Below are positions 27,634-37,802 of a DNA stretch of 64,000 nt, piece by piece; the first letter of the stretch is position 1, and every line of letters starts with the position of its first letter. The DNA is from Erwinia rhapontici (GTDB taxonomy: Bacteria > Pseudomonadota > Gammaproteobacteria > Enterobacterales > Enterobacteriaceae). The stretch is from contig NZ_VRKO01000010.1 of NCBI RefSeq assembly GCF_012271765.1, positions 132,884 through 196,883 on the forward strand, in the 5' to 3' direction. The translations under genes were made by a program, and so were the position numbers. A model generated the notes under the pieces. The model searched no databases. It was not told the origin of the DNA and saw only the letters and a program-made list of their open reading frames with translations.

Positions 27634-28188
27634 ATGGAATTTGCTTTTTATGTTAGTGGTCTGGTAGCGGTGCTGGCGACGTTGCGCGTCATCACTCATA
27701 CCAACCCGGTACATGCGTTGCTGTACCTGATTATTTCTTTGCTGGCCGTTTCAGGAGTGTTCTTTTCGCTCGGCGCCTACTTTGCGGGCGCGCTGGAAAT
27801 CATTGTTTATGCCGGTGCGATTATGGTGCTGTTCGTCTTCGTGGTGATGATGCTGAATCTGGGCGGCCAGGAAGTCGAGCAGGAGCGCCAGTGGCTGAAA
27901 CCGAGTATGTGGATGGGGCCGGCTGCGCTCTCCCTGGTATTGCTGGTGGTGCTGGTTTATGCCATTAGCGGCATTAATGACCAGGGCATCGACGGCAAGA
28001 TGATCGATGCGAAAGCAGTGGGTATCAGTCTTTTCGGTCCGTATGTTCTGGCCGTTGAGCTGGCATCGATGCTGCTTCTGGCGGGTCTGGTGGTGGCATT
28101 CCACATCGGGCGCGAACAGCGTTCTGGTGAGGTTCTGAGCAACCGTCCGGGTGATGCGGCGAAAAGTAATAAGGAGGAGCGGGTATGA
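27634..28188 (+). CDS. nuoJ: NADH-quinone oxidoreductase subunit J
   Basis: Membrane subunit of complex I with five helices, involved in coupling through a pi-bulge helix. 184 residues as in E. coli. The conserved third helix reads [21 protein letters not shown]. The tail after the last helix is hydrophilic. Overlaps nuoK by four bases. Confidence 0.96.
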   Translation: MEFAFYVSGLVAVLATLRVITHTNPVHALLYLIISLLAVSGVFFSLGAYFAGALEIIVYAGAIMVLFVFVVMMLNLGGQEVEQERQWLKPSMWMGPAALSLVLLVVLVYAISGINDQGIDGKMIDAKAVGISLFGPYVLAVELASMLLLAGLVVAFHIGREQRSGEVLSNRPGDAAKSNKEERV

Positions 28189-28487
28189 TCCCTCTACAGC
28201 ATGGACTTATTCTGGCAGCCATCCTGTTTGTCCTTGGACTGACAGGCGTGGTGATCCGCCGCAATCTGCTGTTTATGTTGATTAGTCTCGAAATCATGAT
28301 TAACGCCGCAGCACTGGCGTTTGTGGTGGCGGGAAGCTACTGGGGACAGGCCGACGGTCAGGTGATGTTTATCCTGGCAATCAGCCTGGCCGCGGCTGAG
28401 GCCAGCATTGGCCTGGCGCTGCTGCTGCAGCTCCATCGTCGTAGCCAGACCCTCAACATTGATAAAGTGAGCGAGATGCGCGGATGA
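28185..28487 (+). CDS. nuoK: NADH-quinone oxidoreductase subunit K
   Basis: 100-residue membrane subunit with three helices, homologous to MrpC, carrying the two membrane glutamates of the proton path (one in [16 protein letters not shown], one in [15 protein letters not shown]). Overlaps both nuoJ and nuoL by four bases, so the three are translationally coupled. Confidence 0.97.
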   Translation: MIPLQHGLILAAILFVLGLTGVVIRRNLLFMLISLEIMINAAALAFVVAGSYWGQADGQVMFILAISLAAAEASIGLALLLQLHRRSQTLNIDKVSEMRG

Positions 28488-30322
28488 ACCTTCTCTATTT
28501 AACTATCCTGTTTCCGCTGATTGGCTTCTTACTGCTGGCGTTCTCCCGTGGCCGCTGGTCAGAGAATCTGTCTGCTACCGTGGGGATGGGATCGGTCGGC
28601 CTTGCGGCGCTGGTGGCGGCATATGCAGGTATCGACTTCTTCAATAACGGCCAGCAGGTATTCAACCAGGCGCTGTGGACCTGGATGCAGGTGGGTAATT
28701 TCAAAATTGATGTCAACCTGACGCTGGACGGCCTGTCGCTGACCATGTTGTCGGTGGTCACTGGCGTTGGTTTCCTGATCCACATGTTCGCGTCCTGGTA
28801 TATGCGGGGAGAAGAGGGCTACTCACGCTTCTTCGCCTACACCAACCTGTTTATCGCCAGCATGGTCGTACTGGTGCTGGCCGATAACCTGATGCTGATG
28901 TATCTCGGCTGGGAAGGGGTGGGTCTCTGCTCTTATCTGCTGATTGGCTTCTATTACACCAACCCGAACAACGGCGCGGCGGCAATGAAAGCCTTTATCA
29001 TCACCCGTGTGGGCGACGTGTTCCTGGCATTTGCGTTGTTTATTCTCTACAACGAGCTGGGTACGCTGAACTTCCGCGAAATGATGGAGCTGGCACCACA
29101 GCACTTTGCAGCGGATAACCACATGCTGCAGTGGGCGACCCTGATGCTGTTAGGCGGGGCGGTCGGTAAATCTGCACAGCTGCCGCTGCAAACGTGGCTC
29201 GCTGATGCAATGGCCGGCCCGACGCCGGTTTCTGCTCTGATCCACGCCGCCACGATGGTTACCGCGGGTGTTTACCTGATTGCCCGTACACACGGCTTGT
29301 TCCTGATGACGCCGGAAGTGCTGCATCTGGTCGGCATTATTGGTGCGGTCACGCTGGTACTGGCCGGTTTTGCCGCGCTGGTGCAAACCGATATCAAACG
29401 CGTGCTGGCTTACTCCACCATGAGCCAGATTGGTTATATGTTCCTGGCGCTGGGTGTTCAGGCCTGGGACGCGGCGATCTTCCATCTGATGACTCATGCG
29501 TTCTTTAAAGCGCTGCTGTTCCTCTCTTCTGGTTCGGTGATCCTTGCCTGCCATCATGAGCAGAACATCTTCAAGATGGGCGGTCTGCGTAAAAGTATCC
29601 CGCTGGTGTATGTCTGCTTCCTGGTCGGGGGCGCTGCGCTGTCTGCGCTGCCGCTGATCACCGCAGGCTTCTTCAGTAAGGATGAGATCCTGGCGGGTGC
29701 GCTGGCTAACGGTCATCTGAATCTGATGATTGCCGGCCTGGCAGGGGCGTTTATGACCTCCCTCTACACCTTCCGTATGATCTTCATTACCTTCCACGGG
29801 GAAGAAAAAATTCACGCTCATGCCGGCAAAGGGATCACTCACCATCTGCCGCTGATTGTGCTGTTAATTCTCTCAACCTTTATTGGTGCGATGATTGTTC
29901 CACCGCTGAAAGGCGTGTTGCCTGAGACCAGTGAGCTGGCGCACGGTAGCGTTCTGACGCTGGAGATTGCGTCTGGCGTAGTGGCGATTGTGGGCATCCT
30001 GCTGGCAGCTGCTCTTTGGCTGGGTAAACGCACTCTGGTGACGGCAATTGCCAACAGCGCAGTAGGCCGTTTCTTCAGTACCTGGTGGTTTGCTGCCTGG
30101 GGCTTCGACTGGCTGTATGACAAAGTCTTTGTTAAGCCTTATCTCGGCGTTGCCTGGCTGCTGTCGCGTGATCCGCTCAATTCACTGATGAATATTCCTG
30201 CTTTGCTGGCGCGCGGCGCTAACAAAGGCCTGGTCGTCAGTGAGAATGGCTATCTGCGCTGGTATCTCGCCTCCATGAGCATTGGTGCCGTTGTGGTACT
30301 GGCGCTGCTGCTGGTGATTTAA
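28484..30322 (+). CDS. nuoL: NADH-quinone oxidoreductase subunit L
   Basis: Distal antiporter-like subunit and one of the proton pumps of complex I, with the long lateral helix at its C-terminus. 612 residues (E. coli 613). Motifs: [20 protein letters not shown] (membrane Glu), [23 protein letters not shown] (Lys), [19 protein letters not shown] and [20 protein letters not shown]. Overlaps nuoK; 71 bp lie before nuoM. Confidence 0.97.
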   Translation: MNLLYLTILFPLIGFLLLAFSRGRWSENLSATVGMGSVGLAALVAAYAGIDFFNNGQQVFNQALWTWMQVGNFKIDVNLTLDGLSLTMLSVVTGVGFLIHMFASWYMRGEEGYSRFFAYTNLFIASMVVLVLADNLMLMYLGWEGVGLCSYLLIGFYYTNPNNGAAAMKAFIITRVGDVFLAFALFILYNELGTLNFREMMELAPQHFAADNHMLQWATLMLLGGAVGKSAQLPLQTWLADAMAGPTPVSALIHAATMVTAGVYLIARTHGLFLMTPEVLHLVGIIGAVTLVLAGFAALVQTDIKRVLAYSTMSQIGYMFLALGVQAWDAAIFHLMTHAFFKALLFLSSGSVILACHHEQNIFKMGGLRKSIPLVYVCFLVGGAALSALPLITAGFFSKDEILAGALANGHLNLMIAGLAGAFMTSLYTFRMIFITFHGEEKIHAHAGKGITHHLPLIVLLILSTFIGAMIVPPLKGVLPETSELAHGSVLTLEIASGVVAIVGILLAAALWLGKRTLVTAIANSAVGRFFSTWWFAAWGFDWLYDKVFVKPYLGVAWLLSRDPLNSLMNIPALLARGANKGLVVSENGYLRWYLASMSIGAVVVLALLLVI

Positions 30323-30393
30323 AGGTTTGTGAGTGGGGTGGGGCAGAGCCACACCCTATAAAGAATAAAAATCGCAATAAAGGGAAAACCGCC

Positions 30394-31914
30394 ATGTTAT
30401 TACCTTGGCTAATATTCATCCCGTTTGTCGGTGGGTTACTATGCTGGCAGCTGGAGCGCTTCGGGCCTAAGCTGCCACGCTGGATTGCACTGATCGCAAT
30501 GGGGCTGACGTTTGTGCTCTCGCTGCAACTGTGGCTGCAGGGAGATTACTCACTGACTCAGGCGGCGGGCTTGCCGCAGTGGCAATCTGAGTTCTCCGTG
30601 CCGTGGATCCCACGCTTCGGTATTGAGTTCCATCTGGCCCTGGATGGTCTGTCGCTGCTGATGGTGGTACTGACCGGCCTGTTAGGCCTGATGGCTATTC
30701 TCTGTTCGTGGAATGAAATCGAGAAATGGCAGGGTTTCTTCCATCTGAACCTGCTGTGGATCCTCGGTGGCGTAATCGGCGTGTTCCTGGCAATGGACAT
30801 GTTCCTGTTCTTCTTCTTCTGGGAGATGATGCTGGTGCCGATGTACTTCCTGATCGCACTCTGGGGCCACAAAGCCTCTGACGGGAAGACGCGTATTTCT
30901 GCTGCCACCAAGTTCTTCATCTACACCCAGGCCAGTGGTCTGGTGATGCTGATCGCCATTCTGGCGCTGGTGTTTGTGCACTACAACGCAACGGGCGTAT
31001 GGACGTTTAACTACGAACTGCTGCTGAAAACCCCAATGACGCACGGCGTGGAATACATGCTGATGCTGGGCTTCTTCATTGCGTTCGCGGTGAAAATGCC
31101 GGTGGTACCGCTGCACGGCTGGTTACCGGATGCGCACAGTCAGGCCCCTACGGCAGGTTCTGTTGACCTGGCGGGGATCTTGCTGAAGACCGCGGCCTAT
31201 GGCCTGCTGCGTTTTGCCCTGCCGCTGTTCCCGAATGCCTCTGCCGAGTTTGCACCGATTGCCATGTGGCTGGGGATTATCGGGATCTTCTACGGCGCAT
31301 GGATGGCGTTCTCGCAGTACGACATCAAACGTCTGATTGCCTACACCTCGATTTCCCATATGGGCTTCGTGCTGATTGCTATCTACACGGGCAGCCAGCT
31401 GGCGTTCCAGGGTGCCGTCATCCAGATGATCGCGCATGGTCTTTCCGCTTCTGCGCTGTTTATTCTGTGTGGCCAGCTGTATGAGCGCCTGCATACCCGC
31501 GATATGCGTCAGATGGGCGGCCTGTGGTCACGTATCAAGTGGTTGCCGGGCCTGTCGCTGTTCTTCGCCGTTGCTAACCTGGGGATGCCGGGCACCGGTA
31601 ACTTCGTCGGTGAGTTTATGATCCTGACGGGCAGCTTCCAGACTGTGCCGGTGATTATTGTCATCGCCACCTTTGGTCTGGTGTTCGCGTCGGTGTACTC
31701 GCTGATTATGATGCAACGCGCTTACTACGGTGCGCCGAAGTCAGAAACGCCGCTGCGGGGGATGTCTGCACGTGAGTTCCTGATGATCATGGTGCTGGTG
31801 GTCCTGCTGGTGTTGCTGGGTGTTTATCCGCAGCCGATTCTGGATACCTCTCATGCTGCGATGAGCAATATTCAGCAGTGGTTTACTGCTTCAATTTCAA
31901 CTACAAGGCTGTAA
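30394..31914 (+). CDS. nuoM: NADH-quinone oxidoreductase subunit M
   Basis: Antiporter-like proton-pumping subunit, 506 residues (E. coli 509), about 14 helices. Motifs: FFFFWEMMLVPMYFLIALWG (membrane Glu), FAVKMPVVPLHGWLPDAHSQAPTA shows the Lys/His region, and KRLIAYTSISHMGFVLIAI the second discontinuous helix. A start region GGGAAAACCGCC precedes ATG 30394. nuoN follows 6 bp later. Confidence 0.97.
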   Translation: MLLPWLIFIPFVGGLLCWQLERFGPKLPRWIALIAMGLTFVLSLQLWLQGDYSLTQAAGLPQWQSEFSVPWIPRFGIEFHLALDGLSLLMVVLTGLLGLMAILCSWNEIEKWQGFFHLNLLWILGGVIGVFLAMDMFLFFFFWEMMLVPMYFLIALWGHKASDGKTRISAATKFFIYTQASGLVMLIAILALVFVHYNATGVWTFNYELLLKTPMTHGVEYMLMLGFFIAFAVKMPVVPLHGWLPDAHSQAPTAGSVDLAGILLKTAAYGLLRFALPLFPNASAEFAPIAMWLGIIGIFYGAWMAFSQYDIKRLIAYTSISHMGFVLIAIYTGSQLAFQGAVIQMIAHGLSASALFILCGQLYERLHTRDMRQMGGLWSRIKWLPGLSLFFAVANLGMPGTGNFVGEFMILTGSFQTVPVIIVIATFGLVFASVYSLIMMQRAYYGAPKSETPLRGMSAREFLMIMVLVVLLVLLGVYPQPILDTSHAAMSNIQQWFTASISTTRL

Positions 31915-31920
31915 TTCGCC

Positions 31921-33378
31921 ATGACAATAACTCCTCAACAATTGATCGCGCTTCTGCCGCTGCTGATCGTCGGATTGACGGTGGTAGTTGTGATGCTGTC
32001 CATTGCGTGGCGACGCAATCACTTCGTCAATGCGACGCTGGCAGTTGTCGGTCTCAACCTGGCGCTGTTTTCACTGTACTTTGTCGGTCAGGCAGGCCCC
32101 ATGGATGTCACCCCGCTGATGCGGGTGGATGGTTATTCGATGCTGTATACCGGGCTGGTGATCCTTGCCAGCCTGGCGACCTGCACCTTTGCCTATCCGT
32201 GGCTGGCAACGTACCCGGACAACCGTGAAGAGTTCTATCTGTTGGTGCTGATTGCTGCCCTCGGTGGCGTGGTGCTGGCCAGTGCGAACCATTTGGCATC
32301 GTTGTTCATTGGTATTGAGCTGATTTCGCTGCCGCTGTTTGGTCTGGTGGGCTATGCCTTCCAGCAAAAACGCTCGCTGGAAGCCGCCATCAAGTACGCC
32401 ATTCTGTCGGCAGCGGCCTCATCGTTCCTGCTGTTTGGTATGGCGCTGGTGTATGCCGATTCCGGTAACCTTGCTTTCGCATCACTGGGTGCAAGCCTGA
32501 ATGACGGTGTGATCAACCAGCCGCTGTTGTTAGCGGGCCTGGGTCTGATGATTGTCGGCTTTGGCTTTAAACTGTCACTGGTGCCGTTCCATCTCTGGAC
32601 GCCGGATGTTTACCAGGGCGCACCTGCACCGGTATCCACCTTCCTGGCAACCGCCAGCAAGATCGCCATTTTTGGCGTGCTGATGCGTCTGTTTATGTAT
32701 GCGCCAATGGCGGATAACGAAGGTGTGCGTACCGTACTCAGCCTGATCGCCGTGGCATCCATGCTGTTTGGTAACCTGATGGCAATCTCGCAGAGCAATA
32801 TCAAGCGTCTGCTGGGTTACTCTTCTATCGCTCACCTTGGTTACCTGCTGGTCGCCCTGATTGCGGTACAGACCCATCAGCTGTCGATGGAAACCGTTGG
32901 CGTTTATCTGGCCGGTTATCTGTTCAGCAGCCTCGGCGCCTTCGGTGTGGTCAGCCTGATGTCCAGCCCGTACCGTGGCCCGGATGCAGACTCTATGTAC
33001 TCTTACCGTGGCCTGTTCTGGCACCGTCCGATCCTCGCCTCAGTCATGACCGTGATGATGCTGTCGCTGGCGGGTATCCCGATGACGCTGGGCTTTATCG
33101 GTAAGTTCTATGTGATTGCTGTCGGTGTCAGTGCGCACCTGTGGTGGCTGACCGGAGCTGTGGTGCTGGGCAGTGCCATTGGCCTGTACTACTATCTGCG
33201 TATGACCGTCAGTCTGTATCTTTCACCACCGGAACTGTCCCAGCGTGATGCGCCTGCTAACTGGGCATTTACTGCCGGTGGTGTGGTGGTGCTGATTTCC
33301 GCGATTCTGGTGCTGATACTGGGTATCTTCCCGCAGCCGCTGATTTCGCTGGTGAAACTGGCGCAGCCACTGATGTAA
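31921..33378 (+). CDS. nuoN: NADH-quinone oxidoreductase subunit N
   Basis: Antiporter-like proton-pumping subunit proximal to the NuoJ/K/A module. 485 residues, the E. coli length. Motifs: [40 protein letters not shown] and [19 protein letters not shown]. Last gene of the operon, closed by a terminator just after its stop. Confidence 0.97.
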   Translation: MTITPQQLIALLPLLIVGLTVVVVMLSIAWRRNHFVNATLAVVGLNLALFSLYFVGQAGPMDVTPLMRVDGYSMLYTGLVILASLATCTFAYPWLATYPDNREEFYLLVLIAALGGVVLASANHLASLFIGIELISLPLFGLVGYAFQQKRSLEAAIKYAILSAAASSFLLFGMALVYADSGNLAFASLGASLNDGVINQPLLLAGLGLMIVGFGFKLSLVPFHLWTPDVYQGAPAPVSTFLATASKIAIFGVLMRLFMYAPMADNEGVRTVLSLIAVASMLFGNLMAISQSNIKRLLGYSSIAHLGYLLVALIAVQTHQLSMETVGVYLAGYLFSSLGAFGVVSLMSSPYRGPDADSMYSYRGLFWHRPILASVMTVMMLSLAGIPMTLGFIGKFYVIAVGVSAHLWWLTGAVVLGSAIGLYYYLRMTVSLYLSPPELSQRDAPANWAFTAGGVVVLISAILVLILGIFPQPLISLVKLAQPLM

Positions 33379-33400
33379 TTTGATGCAAGACAGGTAATAA

Positions 33401-33429
33401 TCGGGCCCACAGTGGCCCGATTTTTTTTG
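33401..33429 (+). terminator. Rho-independent terminator of the nuo operon
   Basis: The stem TCGGGCC / GGCCCGA with a 6-base loop is followed by TTTTTTTT, 22 bp past the nuoN stop. Confidence 0.92.
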
Positions 33430-33452
33430 CTTCAGTCTGAGGAGTTAAGTTG

Positions 33453-33911
33453 ATGGACATCATCTGGCAGGACCTGCACCACAGCGAACTCAGTGCCGCC
33501 CAGCTTTATCGGCTGCTGGCATTGCGCAACGCGGTGTTTATTGTTGAGCAGCAGTGCCCTTATCTCGATATTGATGGTGCGGATCTGGTGGGTGAAAACC
33601 GCCATCTGCTGGGTATCCTCGACAATCAGCTGGTTGCCTGTGCACGCATTCTGATGCCTGAAGGGGAGGGCCAGCCGGTCAAAATTGGTCGGGTGATTGT
33701 GTCCGGAGAGGCGCGCGGGCTGAACCTGGGGAGTCGGCTAATGGAGCAGGCCATGAATAGCTGCGAACACCATTGGCCAGGGCAGCCTATTTTTCTTTCT
33801 GCACAGGCGCATTTGCATCGTTTCTATGCTCGTCTGGGGTTTGTGGCAGTCAGCGGGGAGTATCTGGAGGATAATATTCCGCATATTGATATGCAGCGGA
33901 CGTCTGGTTAG
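33453..33911 (+). CDS. elaA: GNAT-family N-acetyltransferase ElaA
   Basis: 152-residue acetyltransferase of the GNAT superfamily (E. coli ElaA 153); the substrate is not established. It has the ElaA signature QDLHHSELSAAQLYRLLALRNAVFIVEQ at the start, the acetyl-CoA-binding strand-loop IGRVIVSGEARGLNLGSRLM (R/Q-x-x-G-x-G/A variant), and the C-terminal RFYARLGFVAVSGEYLEDNIPHI. ATG 33453 follows GAGGAG at 33439-33444 with 8-base spacing; the in-frame TTG one codon upstream is less likely. Convergent with opgD. Confidence 0.94.
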   Translation: MDIIWQDLHHSELSAAQLYRLLALRNAVFIVEQQCPYLDIDGADLVGENRHLLGILDNQLVACARILMPEGEGQPVKIGRVIVSGEARGLNLGSRLMEQAMNSCEHHWPGQPIFLSAQAHLHRFYARLGFVAVSGEYLEDNIPHIDMQRTSG

Positions 33912-33942
33912 CGATAGCGTTTGGCGTTAATCGTTTATTTTA

Positions 33943-33993
33943 AGGTCAACGTCAACGTCAACGTCAACGCCCTGGACCTTGAGACGTTGACCT
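33943..33993. repeat. (GTCAAC)4 hexanucleotide tandem repeat with flanking inverted repeat
   Basis: Four perfect copies of GTCAAC occupy 33945-33968 in the 111-bp gap between convergent elaA and opgD. AGGTCAACGTC (33943-33953) is the exact inverse complement of GACGTTGACCT (33983-33993), so the block can fold into a hairpin whose arm can pair in several registers. No coding potential. Confidence 0.85.
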
Positions 33994-34022
33994 GGCCCTT
34001 GACCGGCCAGGTCCAAACGCGA

Positions 34023-35681
34023 TTAACCCGCGGTCATAATCCGGTCATCCACGTATTTACGCTTATCCGGCGGCGGTGGAACATACTGATACAGCCAGGT
34101 TTCGCTTAACGTTTCATCTTTAGTCCGCAGGAACAGACGCATATTTACCGGTTCGGTGGAATCGCTGTTTGGATACCAGTCGAAGAGAATACGGTAACCA
34201 TCAATCGGTTCAACGTAGAGGATTTCAACCTGCTTCAGCGTACCGGAGGTGACGTTAATCACCGGCTCAATGCCTTTCGGTGCTGCGGCTTTCAGATCGC
34301 CGCCAACAAAGTCAACGGCGAAACGGCGTGACCAGACGTTCGGGTAATGCTCGCCCGGTGCCCAGCCTTCCGGGAAACCGCCCATGCCGGTGCGGGTGGC
34401 ATTAACACGTGCCAGACCGCTACGTACCGGTGGCAGGCCGCTCCAGTAAAGCTTGTAGGAGAAGCTGTGCTCGCTCCCGGCTTTGATGGCATCGGCTGGC
34501 TGCCAGAAGCAGACAATATTATCCAGCGTTTCACCCGTGGTCGGGATCTCCATCAGGTTAATCGCACCTTTACCCCACTTACCGACCGGTTCCACCCACA
34601 GGCTTGGGCGCTTGTTGTACCAGCCAATCACATCCTGATAACTGTCGAAGTCATGATTAAGCTGTAACATGCCAAAACCACGCGGGTTTTCATCCTGATA
34701 GGCGTTAAACGTCAGACGCTGTGGGTTGTTCAGCGGACGGCAAATCCACTCACCGCCCCCTGTCCACATGGCCAGACGATCGGAGTCGTGGATCTGCGGA
34801 TGGATGGTATCGCACATGCGGCGCTCGTTATTGCCGCAGCTGAACATGGTGGTCATCGGCGAGATACCCAACTGCTGGATATCCTTGCGCGCATAAATGT
34901 GGTTTTCCACTTCCATCACTACGCGTTTATCTTCGCAGTGAATGGTGAATTTAAACGCGCCGGTGCAGCTCGGGCCATCCAGCAGGGTATACACCACAAA
35001 GGTGGTGTCATCGGCTTTCGGGGTTTCGAACCAGAAGGCGGTGAAGTCCGGGAACTCTTCTTTACCGTTACTGAAGGTGTCGATGGCCACGCCACGCGCG
35101 GACAGACCGTACTGGAAGGTTTCATCGACAGCACGGAAGTAGCTGGCGCCGAGGAACGAGACGATGTCGCGTTTTGCCAGCTCGGGTTTTTTAAATGCGC
35201 GGAAACCGGCGAAGCCAAGGTCGGTTTTGCCTTCCAGCTGTTTGGTGTCGACGTGAGCATTGTTGTAGTTAAACAACTCAGGGCGGAAGTGAATTTCACG
35301 CGCCTCACGACTGGCACCATCAACGGAGAACATGCGGATACGGCGCTTAAAGCCCATCCCCACATGGAAGAACTGAACGTCAAGCTGACGGTTGTCGATG
35401 CCGTTCCACAGCGAATGGTTGGCATCGTACTGGATTTCGTTATAGGCCTGCGGCGTCAGCGTTGCCAGTGTTTCAGGCAACGGCGCCGGAGCACCACCAT
35501 AGGCCTGTTTTGCCATATCGGCGGCCATTTTTTTAAGCACATCAAAATCAAATCGCTTTGCGGAACCATCGGCAATCCCGTCTTCCGCCCAGGCAGCCTG
35601 GGAGAACAACGTGGATAAACCCGACATCCCACTGAGGGTTGCGAATGCCATTGACGCTTTCATAAACATTCTTCGATTCAT
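34023..35681 (-). CDS. opgD: Osmoregulated periplasmic glucan protein OpgD
   Basis: 552-residue periplasmic protein (E. coli OpgD 551), acting on the osmoregulated beta-1,2-linked glucan backbone; the OpgG/OpgD family includes beta-1,2-glucanases (GH186). A twin-arginine signal is evident at the chosen start ([17 protein letters not shown], then AAWA). Nearly all of the E. coli landmarks are kept: [58 protein letters not shown] and [23 protein letters not shown] 35681 fits the family start; a GTG 19 codons upstream (35738) is in frame and would lengthen the N-terminus, and GAGGA lies rather far (about 14 bases) from the ATG. Convergent with elaA, divergent from elaB. Confidence 0.95.
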   Translation of the reverse strand: MNRRMFMKASMAFATLSGMSGLSTLFSQAAWAEDGIADGSAKRFDFDVLKKMAADMAKQAYGGAPAPLPETLATLTPQAYNEIQYDANHSLWNGIDNRQLDVQFFHVGMGFKRRIRMFSVDGASREAREIHFRPELFNYNNAHVDTKQLEGKTDLGFAGFRAFKKPELAKRDIVSFLGASYFRAVDETFQYGLSARGVAIDTFSNGKEEFPDFTAFWFETPKADDTTFVVYTLLDGPSCTGAFKFTIHCEDKRVVMEVENHIYARKDIQQLGISPMTTMFSCGNNERRMCDTIHPQIHDSDRLAMWTGGGEWICRPLNNPQRLTFNAYQDENPRGFGMLQLNHDFDSYQDVIGWYNKRPSLWVEPVGKWGKGAINLMEIPTTGETLDNIVCFWQPADAIKAGSEHSFSYKLYWSGLPPVRSGLARVNATRTGMGGFPEGWAPGEHYPNVWSRRFAVDFVGGDLKAAAPKGIEPVINVTSGTLKQVEILYVEPIDGYRILFDWYPNSDSTEPVNMRLFLRTKDETLSETWLYQYVPPPPDKRKYVDDRIMTAG

Positions 35682-36015
35682 GCCGGAAATAATTTCCTCA
35701 GGTGAACGGAGTTTGTAGTGACTGTCGTGCGTTTGCACGCATTCGCTTCGCCGGATAAAGGTCCGGTTACAGAGAGTTACGACAGCTTGCCTGGGTAATG
35801 ATTCAGTTCACGCAAAATTTATCAGATAAATCTAACTACCGCAGTGGTTTCGCATGTGAATTAACGTAAATATCGGGAAAATAAGCACCCTTTGACCCGT
35901 TTTACTGTCCCTGAACACACCATTCTCAGTCGATTCCTGGCGGTTTTAATCAAGCAGAGCGGCAAAAACTGTCTATAGTTACCTGACGAAGATTTTTCGC
36001 CCAAGGAGAATGGAA
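35682..36015. promoter_or_regulatory. opgD-elaB divergent promoter region
   Basis: 334 bp between divergent opgD and elaB without a supportable gene. It holds the candidate RpoS-type -10 element for elaB listed separately; the opgD promoter should lie on the other half. Confidence 0.6.
35973..35981 (+). promoter_or_regulatory. Candidate sigma-S -10 element for elaB
   Basis: CTATAGTTA differs from the sigma-S extended -10 consensus CTATACTTA at one position and lies about 35 bp upstream of the elaB start. E. coli elaB is RpoS-dependent, which fits. The transcript start is not proven. Confidence 0.5.
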
Positions 36016-36327
36016 ATGGCAACAACGACTGAACCACATGAAACTCGCCTGGATGACGATCTGGCGCTGCTCACTGAAACCCTGGAAGAAGTGCTGAAGT
36101 CGTCGGGCGATCCGGCCGATCAGAAATACATTGAGCTGAAAGCGAAAGCGGAAAAATCACTGAACCAGGTGAAGTCCCGCATCAGCGATGCCTCTGATAC
36201 CTACTATGTGCGAGCCCGTCAGGCCGTTACGCGTGCTGATGATTATGTCCACGATAAACCCTGGCAGGGGATTGGTGTCGGTGCCACGTTGGGCCTGGTC
36301 ATCGGCCTGCTGCTGGCGCGTCGCTAA
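36016..36327 (+). CDS. elaB: ElaB/YqjD/DUF883 tail-anchored membrane protein
   Basis: 103-residue stationary-phase protein with one C-terminal transmembrane helix (GIGVGATLGLVIGLLLARR). Its family (ElaB, YqjD, YgaM) is inner-membrane tail-anchored; YqjD and ElaB bind ribosomes in E. coli and ElaB has been linked to stress tolerance. Residues about 10-80 form a predicted coiled coil (LALLTETLEEVLKSSGD, then ELKAKAEKSLNQVKSRISDAS), followed by the family's DDYVHDKPWQGIG. ATG 36016 is preferred over ATG 36010 because AAGGAG at 36003-36008 is 7 bases from it and only 1 base from the other. A terminator hairpin follows. Confidence 0.94.
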   Translation: MATTTEPHETRLDDDLALLTETLEEVLKSSGDPADQKYIELKAKAEKSLNQVKSRISDASDTYYVRARQAVTRADDYVHDKPWQGIGVGATLGLVIGLLLARR

Positions 36328-36353
36328 TTCAGTAGAACAACAGGCAGTAGCAC

Positions 36354-36386
36354 AACAGACGCCCTCCCGGGCGTCTGTTCATTTCT
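36354..36386 (+). terminator. Terminator hairpin after elaB
   Basis: An 11-bp stem (AACAGACGCCC / GGGCGTCTGTT) with a 4-base loop is followed by CATTTCTC. The stem is strong but the U-run is poor. It separates elaB from the men operon. Confidence 0.75.
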
Positions 36387-36472
36387 CTCCGCTGTTTTCA
36401 GATCAATATCCTGCCTTGCTAATCCCGCTAACATAACTGCCCATCCGTGTTTTACTTTCTATTGAGGTCAGC

Positions 36473-37729
36473 GTGCAACTTGCTCAGGCGGTAGAACAGC
36501 TACGCGATCGGCTCGCACAGGTGAGCGAATCGGTGCCCGGCGTGCGGCAAATCAGCGTGCGCTTTTCCCCCGAAACTGATGCGCTGAACTGGCTGGCCTC
36601 CCAGTCCTGCTGGCCCCAGTTTTACTGGCAGTCGCGCAGTGGTGAAGAGATCGTGGCAGCCTGTGGTGCGCTTGAGCGGTTTCACTCCGTTGCAGAGGCT
36701 ACCCTGCGCTTGCAGGCATTGCCGCCGGGCTGGCGGATGTTTGGCGCAAACAGCATCTTTGGTGCCAGTGACCTGTTTCTGCCTGTCCTGCTGTGGCAGC
36801 AGGACAGTGCAGGGCACCACTTGACGCTCAATCTGGTCAGCGACGGTTCGTTACAGCAGCAAGCCCGGCGTTTGTTGCACTGGCTGGCAGGCTTGCGCCC
36901 GGTGCAGCCGGCTACATCCTTGCCGCATTATCATTGCGTGCATCATGCCCCGGATAAAACGGGCTGGGTCCAACGGGTTAACCATGCGCTGACGGCTATA
37001 GCCGCTGGCGAACTGGAGAAAGTCGTGCTGGCACGGGTCAGCGATTTCAGCCTGTCTGGCCCCTTGTCTGCCGCCGCCTTGCTGGCCGCCAGCCAGCGCA
37101 TTAACCCCCATAGCTACCATTTTATGCTGGCCACAGAGGAACATCAGGCGTTGGTGGGATCCAGCCCTGAACGGCTGTATGCGCGCGAGGGCAGCCAGCT
37201 TTCGAGTGAAGCCCTGGCCGGAACGGCTGACGTGCATCAGCCAGGGTTGCTGATGGATAAAAAAAACCAGTGGGAAAACACCCTGGTGGTGGAGGATATC
37301 CGTCAGCGGCTGGCGGATATTGTTACTGAACTGGAAGTCATGCCCGCAGAATTACTGCCGCTGCGTCATCTGCAACATATCCGGCGGCGGATCCGCGCGC
37401 GGTTAATGCGAGCGGACGATGCGCAATGCGTGGATCGCCTTCAACCCACAGCGGCCGTTGCCGGGGTGCCGCGTGCCGCTGCACAGGCTTTTATTCGTCA
37501 GCAGGAACCCTTTAGTCGCGGCTGGTACAGCGGGTCGGTGGGGTATCTGTCGCAGTCACACAGCGAGTTTGCCGTGGTGCTCCGTTGCGCGCAGGTGTCG
37601 GGGGCACAGGTTCGCCTCTACGCTGGGGCCGGTATTGTCAGCGGCTCCGAACCGGAGCGGGAGTGGGAGGAAATTGAACGCAAAGCCGCGACGCTGGGCA
37701 CGTTACTCACGGCGGAAAACCAGGGGTAA
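36473..37729 (+). CDS. menF: Menaquinone-specific isochorismate synthase
   Basis: Converts chorismate to isochorismate, the first committed step of menaquinone synthesis. 418 residues (E. coli 431). The chorismate-binding core includes GELEKVVLARVSDFSL with the catalytic lysine, LVGSSPERLYAREG, SSEALAGTAD, VVEDIRQRL, LQPTAAVAGVP and LYAGAGIVSGSEPEREWEEI. The N-terminal half is less conserved. GTG 36473 is the start, preceded by GAGG at 36464-36467. About 70 bp lie before menD, so it may have its own promoter yet be part of the men cluster. Confidence 0.95.
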   Translation: MQLAQAVEQLRDRLAQVSESVPGVRQISVRFSPETDALNWLASQSCWPQFYWQSRSGEEIVAACGALERFHSVAEATLRLQALPPGWRMFGANSIFGASDLFLPVLLWQQDSAGHHLTLNLVSDGSLQQQARRLLHWLAGLRPVQPATSLPHYHCVHHAPDKTGWVQRVNHALTAIAAGELEKVVLARVSDFSLSGPLSAAALLAASQRINPHSYHFMLATEEHQALVGSSPERLYAREGSQLSSEALAGTADVHQPGLLMDKKNQWENTLVVEDIRQRLADIVTELEVMPAELLPLRHLQHIRRRIRARLMRADDAQCVDRLQPTAAVAGVPRAAAQAFIRQQEPFSRGWYSGSVGYLSQSHSEFAVVLRCAQVSGAQVRLYAGAGIVSGSEPEREWEEIERKAATLGTLLTAENQG

Positions 37730-37802
37730 AACTGGCCCAAATCAAAAAGGACCTCAATTCAGCTGATTATAATAGCGCGAGGATTTTTGATCTGGAGTGG
37801 CT

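Noticed and set aside
33945-33968. CRISPR or attachment site at the GTCAAC repeats
   Set aside because: The unit is 6 bp without spacers; no integrase or duplicate core is present.
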